Of a stretch of 44,689 nt of DNA, positions 28,174 through 35,304 are shown piece by piece (the first letter of the stretch is position 1; each line of letters begins with the position of its first letter). Source of the DNA: Nostoc sp. NMS4 (GTDB taxonomy: Bacteria; Cyanobacteriota; Cyanobacteriia; Cyanobacteriales; Nostocaceae); the NCBI RefSeq assembly GCF_017115095.1, contig NZ_JABXKI010000076.1:1-44689 (forward strand), in the 5' to 3' direction. The position numbers and the translations under genes were made by a program. The notes beneath the pieces were generated by a model. It ran no database searches, was not told the origin of the DNA, and saw nothing but the letters and a program-made list of their open reading frames with translations.

Positions 28174-28506
28174 TCAACTAATAGCGAAATCTGTATATTT
28201 ACGCACAGAGGGTAACTGAAAACCCAAAACAATATCTTCTTTGGGGACACCTAATTCAACCAATTCATTAGCAATTCCTACCTCTGTCCCATCTTGCTGA
28301 ATCCAGATTTTCTCGCCAATAATATCTAGATGCAGAACAGGTCCATATATGCGGTCTTGCTCGTGCCAACCTACATAAACTAATTGATAATGATCGTGTT
28401 CTGTATCAAAAATTGTCTGTGCTTGAATGCGATTATCCCAAACAATACTAGCGTGTTGTTGAAGTAAATTCTTAATATATTGCCGATATTCGTCTAGCTT
28501 TGCCAT
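28174..28506 (-). CDS. xisI: XisI-family protein
   Basis: This 110-residue protein runs MAKLDEYRQYIKNLLQQHA, then DTEHDHYQLVYVGWHEQDRIYG, and ends in a YTDFAIS tail, all hallmarks of XisI. In Anabaena, xisH and xisI were described as controlling excision of the fdxN element by the XisF recombinase; many genomes carry several copies unlinked to any such element. Its start overlaps the end of xisH by 13 bp, so translation is coupled. No xisF-like recombinase is in the window, so this copy's role is open. Confidence 0.92.
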   Translation of the reverse strand: MAKLDEYRQYIKNLLQQHASIVWDNRIQAQTIFDTEHDHYQLVYVGWHEQDRIYGPVLHLDIIGEKIWIQQDGTEVGIANELVELGVPKEDIVLGFQLPSVRKYTDFAIS

Positions 28507-28910
28507 TGGTCTATTGCCTCCTGTTCAATATTATAAATTAGTAAACAGAGTTGATTAATTTGAATAACAGATTGGATCAATGGAAGTATAAAAAACTCAT
28601 TGTAAACAGTACTAGGAACCGCTAAATATAAAGTCCGATTAGCTTCTTTTTTTTGTAAAGCAATTCGGTAAATGATAAATTGTCCTAATGCAGCATAAAG
28701 CTCTGTGATTTTTGACGGACTTAGAAAACTTTTAATTTCAACAGCTATTTTTTGTCCTTGTTTTTCGGCTGCAATAACTTTTTCTGCTCCTAAATCAATA
28801 TATAGCTCAAGTGTTCCCGCCTGGATGGTATAAGGATCGTGAGTGATTAACCAGCCATCTTTCTCAAGTGCTGTTTTGACAACTGTATGAAAAGCATCTT
28901 TAGCAGACAC
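28494..28910 (-). CDS. xisH: XisH-family protein with nuclease-like active-site pattern
   Basis: This 138-residue protein matches XisH from MSAKDAFHTVVKTALEKDGW to the C-terminus. The segment with Asp39 (LYIDLGAEK) and Glu58-x-Lys60 (VEIKSF) has the spacing of a PD-(D/E)xK nuclease core, consistent with the endonuclease-like fold reported for XisH proteins. It is first in a two-gene unit with xisI. Functional reading (excision control versus a nuclease/antidote-type pair) cannot be decided from sequence. Residues appear intact, unlike the other nuclease genes nearby. Confidence 0.92.
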   Translation of the reverse strand: MSAKDAFHTVVKTALEKDGWLITHDPYTIQAGTLELYIDLGAEKVIAAEKQGQKIAVEIKSFLSPSKITELYAALGQFIIYRIALQKKEANRTLYLAVPSTVYNEFFILPLIQSVIQINQLCLLIYNIEQEAIDQWQS

Positions 28911-29152
28911 AGGTTTAATTCCAATTTATGGCGGTGCTTGATTTAAGAATTTCCATTTTGTTAATACATTAACAACCTAGCGAAACTTTTTTTAACTAAA
29001 TTTAATATAGTTCTGTTTCTTCTCGCCTGTCTAATTATTCCAGATGCAGAGGAAAAGAGGATTGAATGAACCGCAGATGAAAGAGCGATCGCACCATCCC
29101 CCACCAACTTCGATAAAATCACTATGGTGCTAGTTAAACCTCCCGAAATCTA

Positions 29153-31786
29153 ATGAAAAGCGATATCTCCCTTTCCCAACTTTCCCCTCAACGTCCTGAA
29201 CTACTCGCGCCGGCAGGTAATTGGGACTGTGCTAAAGCTGCTGTGGAAAATGGGGCAGATGCGATTTACTTCGGTTTGGATCGGTTTAACGCCAGAATGC
29301 GGGCAGAAAATTTTACTGAGGCGGACTTACCCCAATTGATGACATTCCTGCACCTTCGGGGCGTAAAAGGTTATGTCACCGTCAACACACTAATATTTCC
29401 CAAAGAACTGGCAGAAGCGCAACAATATCTCCGCACAATTATTGCAGCTGGTGTGGATGCAGCGATCGTTCAAGATATTGGTATATGCCGTCTCATCCGT
29501 CAACTTTCCCCCGATTTTCCCATTCATGCTTCTACGCAAATGACAATTACCAGTGCGGCTGGGGTGGAATTTGCCAAATCTCTTGGCTGTCAATTGGTGG
29601 TACTGGCGCGTGAATGTTCTCTCAAAGAAATCAATAAAATACAGCAGCAGATTGCCCTACAAGAAACGTCGCTGCCCTTGGAAGTTTTTGTTCACGGTGC
29701 TTTGTGCGTGGCATATTCCGGTCAGTGTTTGACTAGTGAGGCTTTAGGCGGACGTTCTGCTAACCGAGGTGAATGTGCCCAAGCTTGCCGGATGCCCTAC
29801 GATTTAATCGCTGATGGGAAAGTTGTAAATTTAAAAGAGCGCAAATATTTACTCAGTCCTCAAGACCTAGCAGGATTAGATGTTTTGCCCGATTTGGTGA
29901 AATCAGGAGTAACCTGTCTCAAAATTGAAGGTCGCCTGAAAGCTCCAGAGTATGTTGCTAATGTTACCCGTGTTTATCGGCAAGCTTTGGATAGTGTAAT
30001 GACGGAGATCCCCCCTAGCCCCCCTTCAAAAGGAGGGAACATAGCCCCCCTTTTGAAGGGGGGTTGGGGGGATCTTCCACTTAATCAACAACCGACAAAA
30101 GACCAAGAACATTACAACCTAGAAATGGCATTTTCTCGCGGACTGTACACGGGCTGGTTTGGCGGGATTAATAATCAAGAACTAGTTCACGCCCGCTTTG
30201 GTAAAAAACGTGGGGTTTATTTAGGTGAAGTTACCCGCATCCACAACGAAGAGATAACAGTCAAATTGGAAGCACCTGTAAAGCCAGGGGATGGAATTGT
30301 ATTTGACTGCGGTCATCCAGAGGCGAAGGAAGAAGGCGGGCGAGTTTATGGGGTGGTTTCCAGAGGTAAGGAAAGTGTGCTGACCTTTGGTAGAAATGAC
30401 CTGAACTTGCGCCGAGTGCATATAGGCGATCGCATTTGGAAAACCAGCGATCCAGAACTCGATAAGCAACTACGTCAGAGTTTTGCTGGTGAAACCCCCA
30501 AATTTCAACGTCCGATTGATGTAGAAATTTATGGAGAGGTTGGTCAGGCATTAATTGCGATCGCCCGCGATCAACTCGGTAATATTGTACAGGTAGAATC
30601 TGCAATTTCACTGGTGGAGGCGCACACCAAACCCTTAGATACAGAGCGTTTACAAGAACAATTCGGTCGTCTAGGTAACACACCTTTCTGTCTGGGAACG
30701 CTAATCAACCATCTCATCGGTGCGATCGTGTTACCCGTAAGTGAATTAAACCGGATGCGACGGGAAATAGTTGCACAGTTGGAAGAATTGCGGAGTCAAC
30801 CCAAACGTTGGCAATTACATTCTGATGCTTCTTTCCAAGACTTACTTCCCTCCTCATCCCCCACCCTGCGGGAAGCTAAAGCTACATCCCCCTCACTCAT
30901 CGTTCTAGTACGAAATCTCAAGCAACTTCAAGCAGCACTCCAAGCGGGAATCCAAACACTTTACTGTGAATTTGAAGACCCCCGCGCCTATCGAGAAGCG
31001 GTGCAAATGGTGCGCCAGCAACAGCAAAAAAACAAATCAGATAATTTTTCGCTTTTAACTCCTAACTCCCAACTTCCCACAATTTGGGTTGCACCACCCC
31101 GAATTACTAAACCGGGGGAAAATTGGATTTTGCAGCAAGTCCGTGCCTGTGAAGCAGATGGCTATCTGATACGGAACTATGACCAATTGCAATTCTTTGC
31201 AGCAGACCGTTGTATTGGAGATTTTTCGCTCAACGTTGCTAATCCCTTAACAGCAGATTACTTTCAGCAACACTTTAATTTAGAACGGCTGACGGCATCT
31301 TATGACCTAAATATTATCCAACTGCAAGACCTGCTCACCAGTTGCCCACCCCAGTGGTTTGAGGTGACAATTCATCAGCATATACCGATGTTCCACATGG
31401 AGCATTGTGTATTTTGTGCCTTTTTATCCACGGGTACAAATTATACTAACTGTGGACGACCTTGTGAAAAGCAGGAAGTTAAATTGCGCGATCGCGTTGG
31501 TAGCGAACACGTCCTCAAAGCTGATGTAGCTTGTCGCAATACTGTATTTAACGGCACTGCTCAAACCGGAGCCGAGTACGTACAGCGCCTTATAGAACTG
31601 GGATTACGTCAGTTTCGCATCGAGTTTATCAATGAAACCCCAGAGCAAGTGAGTAAAACAATACATTGTTATAGTCAATTATTGCAAGGTGAAATTACAG
31701 GTTCTCAACTATGGCGCGAGTTGAAACTGCAAAATCAATTGGGCGTAACTCGTGGTCCTATGGGAGTGTCAGCACTGCGGTCATAA
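29153..31786 (+). CDS. U32 family peptidase / RlhA-like protein with DUF3656-type C-terminus
   Basis: This 877-residue protein starts with RPELLAPAGNWDCAKAAVE and contains the U32 signature VFVHGALCVAYSGQC (about 177-191), followed by cysteines in NRGECAQAC and a second Cys set near the C-terminus (HCVFCAFL, NCGRPCEK). Related proteins include RlhA, which hydroxylates 23S rRNA C2501, and TrhP-type tRNA hydroxylases, so an RNA-modifying role is more likely than proteolysis. At about residues 285-308 a palindromic repeat is translated in frame (PPSPPSKGG...PLLKGGWGDLP), and two further low-complexity inserts lie near 565-580 and 635-645. All appear to be in linkers. Confidence 0.88.
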   Translation: MKSDISLSQLSPQRPELLAPAGNWDCAKAAVENGADAIYFGLDRFNARMRAENFTEADLPQLMTFLHLRGVKGYVTVNTLIFPKELAEAQQYLRTIIAAGVDAAIVQDIGICRLIRQLSPDFPIHASTQMTITSAAGVEFAKSLGCQLVVLARECSLKEINKIQQQIALQETSLPLEVFVHGALCVAYSGQCLTSEALGGRSANRGECAQACRMPYDLIADGKVVNLKERKYLLSPQDLAGLDVLPDLVKSGVTCLKIEGRLKAPEYVANVTRVYRQALDSVMTEIPPSPPSKGGNIAPLLKGGWGDLPLNQQPTKDQEHYNLEMAFSRGLYTGWFGGINNQELVHARFGKKRGVYLGEVTRIHNEEITVKLEAPVKPGDGIVFDCGHPEAKEEGGRVYGVVSRGKESVLTFGRNDLNLRRVHIGDRIWKTSDPELDKQLRQSFAGETPKFQRPIDVEIYGEVGQALIAIARDQLGNIVQVESAISLVEAHTKPLDTERLQEQFGRLGNTPFCLGTLINHLIGAIVLPVSELNRMRREIVAQLEELRSQPKRWQLHSDASFQDLLPSSSPTLREAKATSPSLIVLVRNLKQLQAALQAGIQTLYCEFEDPRAYREAVQMVRQQQQKNKSDNFSLLTPNSQLPTIWVAPPRITKPGENWILQQVRACEADGYLIRNYDQLQFFAADRCIGDFSLNVANPLTADYFQQHFNLERLTASYDLNIIQLQDLLTSCPPQWFEVTIHQHIPMFHMEHCVFCAFLSTGTNYTNCGRPCEKQEVKLRDRVGSEHVLKADVACRNTVFNGTAQTGAEYVQRLIELGLRQFRIEFINETPEQVSKTIHCYSQLLQGEITGSQLWRELKLQNQLGVTRGPMGVSALRS
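30006..30075. repeat. Palindromic repeat inserted in frame in the U32 gene
   Basis: The 70-bp stretch starts AGATCCCCCC and ends GGGGGGATCT. Its two halves are imperfect inverted copies, and each half contains its own CCCCCCTT/AAGG stem. It is a close relative of the inner palindrome (24351-24428) of the MITE at 24309-24469. The reading frame stays open through it. Confidence 0.85.
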
Positions 31787-32098
31787 TTGATTTTCTGAAC
31801 GCCCAGCTTGAAAAATTTGTTCAGCAGTCAAGTTTAATTCTGGGAATGTAGGGGATATGATGCGTTGTTTACCGCCGTAGGCATCGCTTCCCCGAAACAG
31901 GTTAACTTGATACTCACCATCCACCAAATAGTAAACGGAAATAGTCGGTTGTTTGGGATTACCTATATACCTTCTACCCCCCAAAGCTAAATAGTCAACA
32001 ATCCAATATTCAGGAACGCCAAAAGTTTCTTAGTCAACCAGCTTGGATGCATAATCATCCCTCCAATTAGTGCTGACGACTTCAATGGTTGTAAGGAG
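31781..32098 (-). pseudogene. Uma2-family endonuclease remnant (5'-truncated, in-frame TAA)
   Basis: Reading the minus strand from 32098, one frame gives LLTTIEVVSTNWRDDYASKL and VD, a TAA at 32030-32032, then ETFGVPEYWIVDYLALGGRR and on to the normal C-terminal PELNLTAEQIFQAG. This is the second half of a Uma2/DUF820 PD-(D/E)xK nuclease. The first half is missing: a secreted-protein gene on the other strand begins at 32108. Relatives usually read VDYE where VD-stop-E is seen here, so a Tyr codon probably became TAA (from memory of the family). It is broken twice. Its 3' end overlaps the U32 gene's end by 6 bp. Confidence 0.8.
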
Positions 32099-32107
32099 TT
32101 AAGACTA

Positions 32108-32737
32108 GTGCGATTAACCACAAATAAATCTGTATTTAGATTAGTAGGAATTTGGACATTTCTTTTACTTCTAATTTGTAAAGGGATTTTACCTCAACCT
32201 GAATGTACCCCTGTTATAGGCTTGGAATTAGCTGAGGCTGGCGGAGCGATCGCAATTAGCAAAGCTCAAAATAAGCAGGTTCCAAATAAAGCTAAGGAAA
32301 GATATTGTTCTTTTTATCCACTCAATTTGGTTTGTGGCCCGCAAGGTCAATCTTCAGTTCTTTATAATTACAAGTTTCACCAAATAGTACATTACAGGAG
32401 GTCTGGTTATCCCGACAAATTTGTAACTCATCATTATCGAAGTTGGCGACCTGCACCGGGGGCAATTAGAAGTTTAGCTAATAAATCTCCAGGTCGTAAT
32501 TTTGGTGGTGGTTATCCTCCCACTGGTGATTATGTAACGTGGATTCGTTTAAATGATGGCGATGGTAATAATCAAACTCGTGGAGTCGTTTATGAATACT
32601 CAACTGGCGACACTATGACATGGGATGATTATGCAAATTCTTCTAACAATAATGTTGAGGGAGAATGGATTAGCGATATAGTTCGTGCTGATACAATACC
32701 AGATAATTCATCCACTCGTGATAAGAATAGTCGTTAA
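32108..32737 (+). CDS. Secreted hypothetical protein
   Basis: The GTG start at 32108 is chosen because AAGGAG lies 9 bp upstream. The 209-residue product has a basic N-terminus (RLTTNKSVFRLVG) and a hydrophobic helix IWTFLLLLICKGIL, typical of a signal peptide, then a mature part rich in Gly, Asn and aromatic residues (NFGGGYPPTGDYVTWIRLND). I do not recognise a family. Its start region abuts the truncated Uma2 gene, so it may have replaced that gene's 5' half. A repeat-type hairpin (32751-32778) follows the stop. Confidence 0.65.
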   Translation: MRLTTNKSVFRLVGIWTFLLLLICKGILPQPECTPVIGLELAEAGGAIAISKAQNKQVPNKAKERYCSFYPLNLVCGPQGQSSVLYNYKFHQIVHYRRSGYPDKFVTHHYRSWRPAPGAIRSLANKSPGRNFGGGYPPTGDYVTWIRLNDGDGNNQTRGVVYEYSTGDTMTWDDYANSSNNNVEGEWISDIVRADTIPDNSSTRDKNSR

Positions 32738-32750
32738 GCAGACGTATTAA

Positions 32751-32778
32751 GGTGCGTTAGCCTACGGCATAACACACC
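32751..32778 (+). terminator. Hairpin after the secreted-protein gene
   Basis: GGTGCGTTA (32751-32759) pairs with TAACACACC (32770-32778) with one mismatch. There is no strong T-run, so it may be a dispersed cyanobacterial repeat instead of a true terminator. The rest of 32738-33005 shows nothing recognisable. Confidence 0.4.
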
Positions 32779-33005
32779 CTACTGGCGTGACAAGACTAAA
32801 ATGTTGCAATAAATTTATTAATCTCCCAATATGGGGGTAAACGTCAGCGATCGCTTTATTTGGTGTCCAGCCACAGAGCGATCGCATTCCAACACTCACA
32901 ATCATACTGCCTAAATAGGACAATCGGATAATAGGATAAACCACTAAATCAACATAGCCTAAAAAGCTGTGCAAAAATTAAGCGGTTGTAAGCTGTGCAA
33001 GGTTG

Positions 33006-33182
33006 ATGAGTGAAAAGAAGGAATTACGAGGCTATGTTTCTCCAGAGTTAAACCGATTGTTTCGGGCTGTGGTAGCTCTCAAAGATAAAAACCTCAGCGA
33101 TACGATCGCTGAGGCTCTAGAAGACTGGCTCAATAAACCTGAAAACCAGGAGCTAATTAAAAAGCATAATTTGGGTAAATAA
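33006..33182 (+). CDS. Small ribbon-helix-helix-like protein (58 residues)
   Basis: ATG 33006 to TAA 33180-33182, encoding MSEKKELRGYVSPELNRLFR and then LKDKNLSDTIAEALEDWLNK. The strand-helix-helix layout (short strand RGYVS, helix PELNRLFRAVVAL, turn KNLS, helix DTIAEALEDWL) fits a CopG/RHH-type DNA-binding protein, such as an antitoxin or plasmid-type regulator. No toxin partner lies beside it: the next gene is convergent and starts on the other strand 11 bp away. It is easily missed because of its size. Confidence 0.7.
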   Translation: MSEKKELRGYVSPELNRLFRAVVALKDKNLSDTIAEALEDWLNKPENQELIKKHNLGK

Positions 33183-33193
33183 ATGGAAGAAAT

Positions 33194-34864
33194 TCAAAAG
33201 TCCGGTAGTTCTTTAAGAATTGTGAACCGGATATGATTTATCGCTAAATCACCGATGGGAATATCTTCTTTGGTTAGCCGCGCACCTTGACTTGTCACAG
33301 TTTCAAAGGTTATGCCTTTGCCAATTTCAATGTGATACCAGCATAAGCCCATAAAAAAGCGCGTCGGATAAGGCCCACCTTCACCTATATCATCAGGATT
33401 TGATTCCATTGGCAACCAGCCAAAATTTGGGACGTAGAATTCCAACCAAACATGATTAAAGTCGGGTTGTAGCGGTACTCCTATGAAGTCACTATGGGGA
33501 GGACATTTGTACCTGCCTACGGTGCGGCAGGGGATGCCATTTAAACGAGATAGGGCAAGTAAAACGCCCACATATTCGCCACAGGAACCAACGCCCCGCT
33601 CTAAAACTGTATCTGGTGTGTCAATGTAAGGTTTAATACCGTAGGATAACTCATCATAAACGTAGTTGCGGATGCTGTGCATTTTCCGTAACACATTGGT
33701 TTCAGAACCAATCGCTTCTCTGGCGGCACGGCGAACAATGGTAGTATCCATTGCTAAATCGTCGTCGTCCACTAGGTAGCGTGTTTGTAATTCTGGGGAA
33801 AGTTCAGGTATATTTTCCACATCTCTGGGTGTGATGCGATACTTAATGCCTCGAACTTCCAAAAGTGCTTTCCAGCCAAATATATGCCGTTCTCCTGGTG
33901 CAAGAGAATCAAATTTAAAGACTGCTACACGTTGCCCCTCTATCACTTCTTCGGTAAAAGGCATACCAATGGGTTCAACGTGTTTCACCTTTTGACGCTC
34001 AGTTTCCGATGGTAGGGCGATGCGCCATTCCACATCAGGTAAATAAACCTCGTCTAAGGGGGCAATTTCCTCAGCATAAGACATTTCAATGAGATAGCCG
34101 TTAGAGAGGGCGTAACGCTTATCTGGATCGTAATGATAATACAGAGGATGAATAAAAGTGCGATCGCGGAATGTTAGCTCATGACTCGGATCGGCATTGG
34201 GATTATCCCGGATATAAGGCTCCTCTGAGGCGTAGGCGACATAAATACTTTCTTTGCCTGTTTCGTCATTTTTATGGATTGCGATGCCTGTAGGACATTC
34301 AAAGGGTGTCAGGACGCTAAATTGCAGTTCTCCCGTGGCTCTATCCATCGCATAAACTGATTGTTCAGTGCGATCGCAAATCCATAGCATTTCTTGGTTG
34401 ACTGCCAAATTCTCTATGCCAACTCCGGGGGCATAAAATCTGGTAATCTCTTTTCGCGTTTCGCGGTCAAAAACCAGAATGTAGCCCAGCCTTTGACAGC
34501 TGACATAAACTGTTGTTTCACAAACAGCAACGCCATCAGCCGGATAAGGCAATGTTACAAAATGTTCCAGACCCAAAGCATTCAGCTTGCACAAGTAAAC
34601 ACTATTTTCTCGGCTCACCCACAGGGTATCATCCCACGCCGCTAAACCAGTGACATCGGTAAATTCTTCAACTTGATGGGGATTGAGAATTTTACTGTTG
34701 TCAGAGATGGGATCGATTTCCAGTAGATGCCCTTTAATACTGTCAATAGCAATCAGTCTATCTTTAATGAAAGTAATGCCACACAGGGTAGCAGCAGTAA
34801 GCGGTCGAATTGTTTTTTGCCCAAACATCTGGCTAACGGTCAAAGTGGGGAGTGCAAAACTCAT
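33194..34864 (-). CDS. Beta-propeller plus transglutaminase-like domain protein
   Basis: I place the start at ATG 34864 (AAGG about 8 bp upstream; MSFALPTLTVSQMFG); an open extension to 34945 is made of repeat DNA. That gives 556 residues. Residues about 15-220 have repeated strands with LAAWDDTLWVSR- and LWICDRTEQSVYAMD-type motifs, like an NHL/SMP-30 propeller. The C-terminal part is a transglutaminase-like (TGc) domain with Cys428 in GSCGEY, His471 in FNHVW and Asp491 in the ESNPDD segment as the probable triad. A papain-like protease or amidase role is possible. No signal peptide is seen. It is divergent from the Ca2+-ATPase gene. Confidence 0.8.
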   Translation of the reverse strand: MSFALPTLTVSQMFGQKTIRPLTAATLCGITFIKDRLIAIDSIKGHLLEIDPISDNSKILNPHQVEEFTDVTGLAAWDDTLWVSRENSVYLCKLNALGLEHFVTLPYPADGVAVCETTVYVSCQRLGYILVFDRETRKEITRFYAPGVGIENLAVNQEMLWICDRTEQSVYAMDRATGELQFSVLTPFECPTGIAIHKNDETGKESIYVAYASEEPYIRDNPNADPSHELTFRDRTFIHPLYYHYDPDKRYALSNGYLIEMSYAEEIAPLDEVYLPDVEWRIALPSETERQKVKHVEPIGMPFTEEVIEGQRVAVFKFDSLAPGERHIFGWKALLEVRGIKYRITPRDVENIPELSPELQTRYLVDDDDLAMDTTIVRRAAREAIGSETNVLRKMHSIRNYVYDELSYGIKPYIDTPDTVLERGVGSCGEYVGVLLALSRLNGIPCRTVGRYKCPPHSDFIGVPLQPDFNHVWLEFYVPNFGWLPMESNPDDIGEGGPYPTRFFMGLCWYHIEIGKGITFETVTSQGARLTKEDIPIGDLAINHIRFTILKELPDF

Positions 34865-35304
34865 AAAACCTTGTGGTAAGTGTAAAAAACCCTCACCTTT
34901 AGGTAGGGGAGTGAAACATGACGCAAGCGGTTTTACCGCCGTCACACCAATCGCTTGATATGGAAAATCCTAGTCGAGCAATGGCTCCCCCCATCGGGGT
35001 GGATAAAGAGTGCTGAGTTAAAAGACTGCCCACAATGGGCATTGCTCTTACCAAGTACATCAACTTAGTGGTTCTCGATCGCCACGTTTACGGCGAGATA
35101 CTAATAATTATCGGTACAATGTGTTCCGAAAAACTCTTTCGTGAGAAATAATACTATGTCAAAACAGGGGGAATTTACAAATGTTAAGAATTACGTATAC
35201 ACTCATACGACTGGGCGATCGCCTTAATGTATCTTTAGAAGATGGAATTCCTGGCATCACTCAATTATGATCGAATTTTGTAACCATTTGCTGTGACCTA
35301 CACG
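34865..35304. other. Divergent intergenic region, transglutaminase-like gene / Ca2+-ATPase gene
   Basis: The left part (34880-34950) resembles the dispersed CCTCACCTTTAGG...AGGGGAG repeat. A short CCCCATCGGGG palindrome is at about 34988-34998, and HIP1-type sites occur near 35214. No gene or well-defined promoter box could be assigned. Confidence 0.5.

Noticed and set aside
28126..28218. 30-codon plus-strand frame with ATG at 28126
   Set aside because: It overlaps the end of xisI antisense and has no similarity that I recognise.
32762..32974. 70-codon minus-strand frame
   Set aside because: Starts and ends in repeat-like and AT-rich spacer, and shows no family pattern or ribosome site.
34865..34945. 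27-codon upstream extension of the transglutaminase-like gene
   Set aside because: It is translated from a dispersed CCTCACC...GGGGAG repeat; the ATG at 34864 has a ribosome site.
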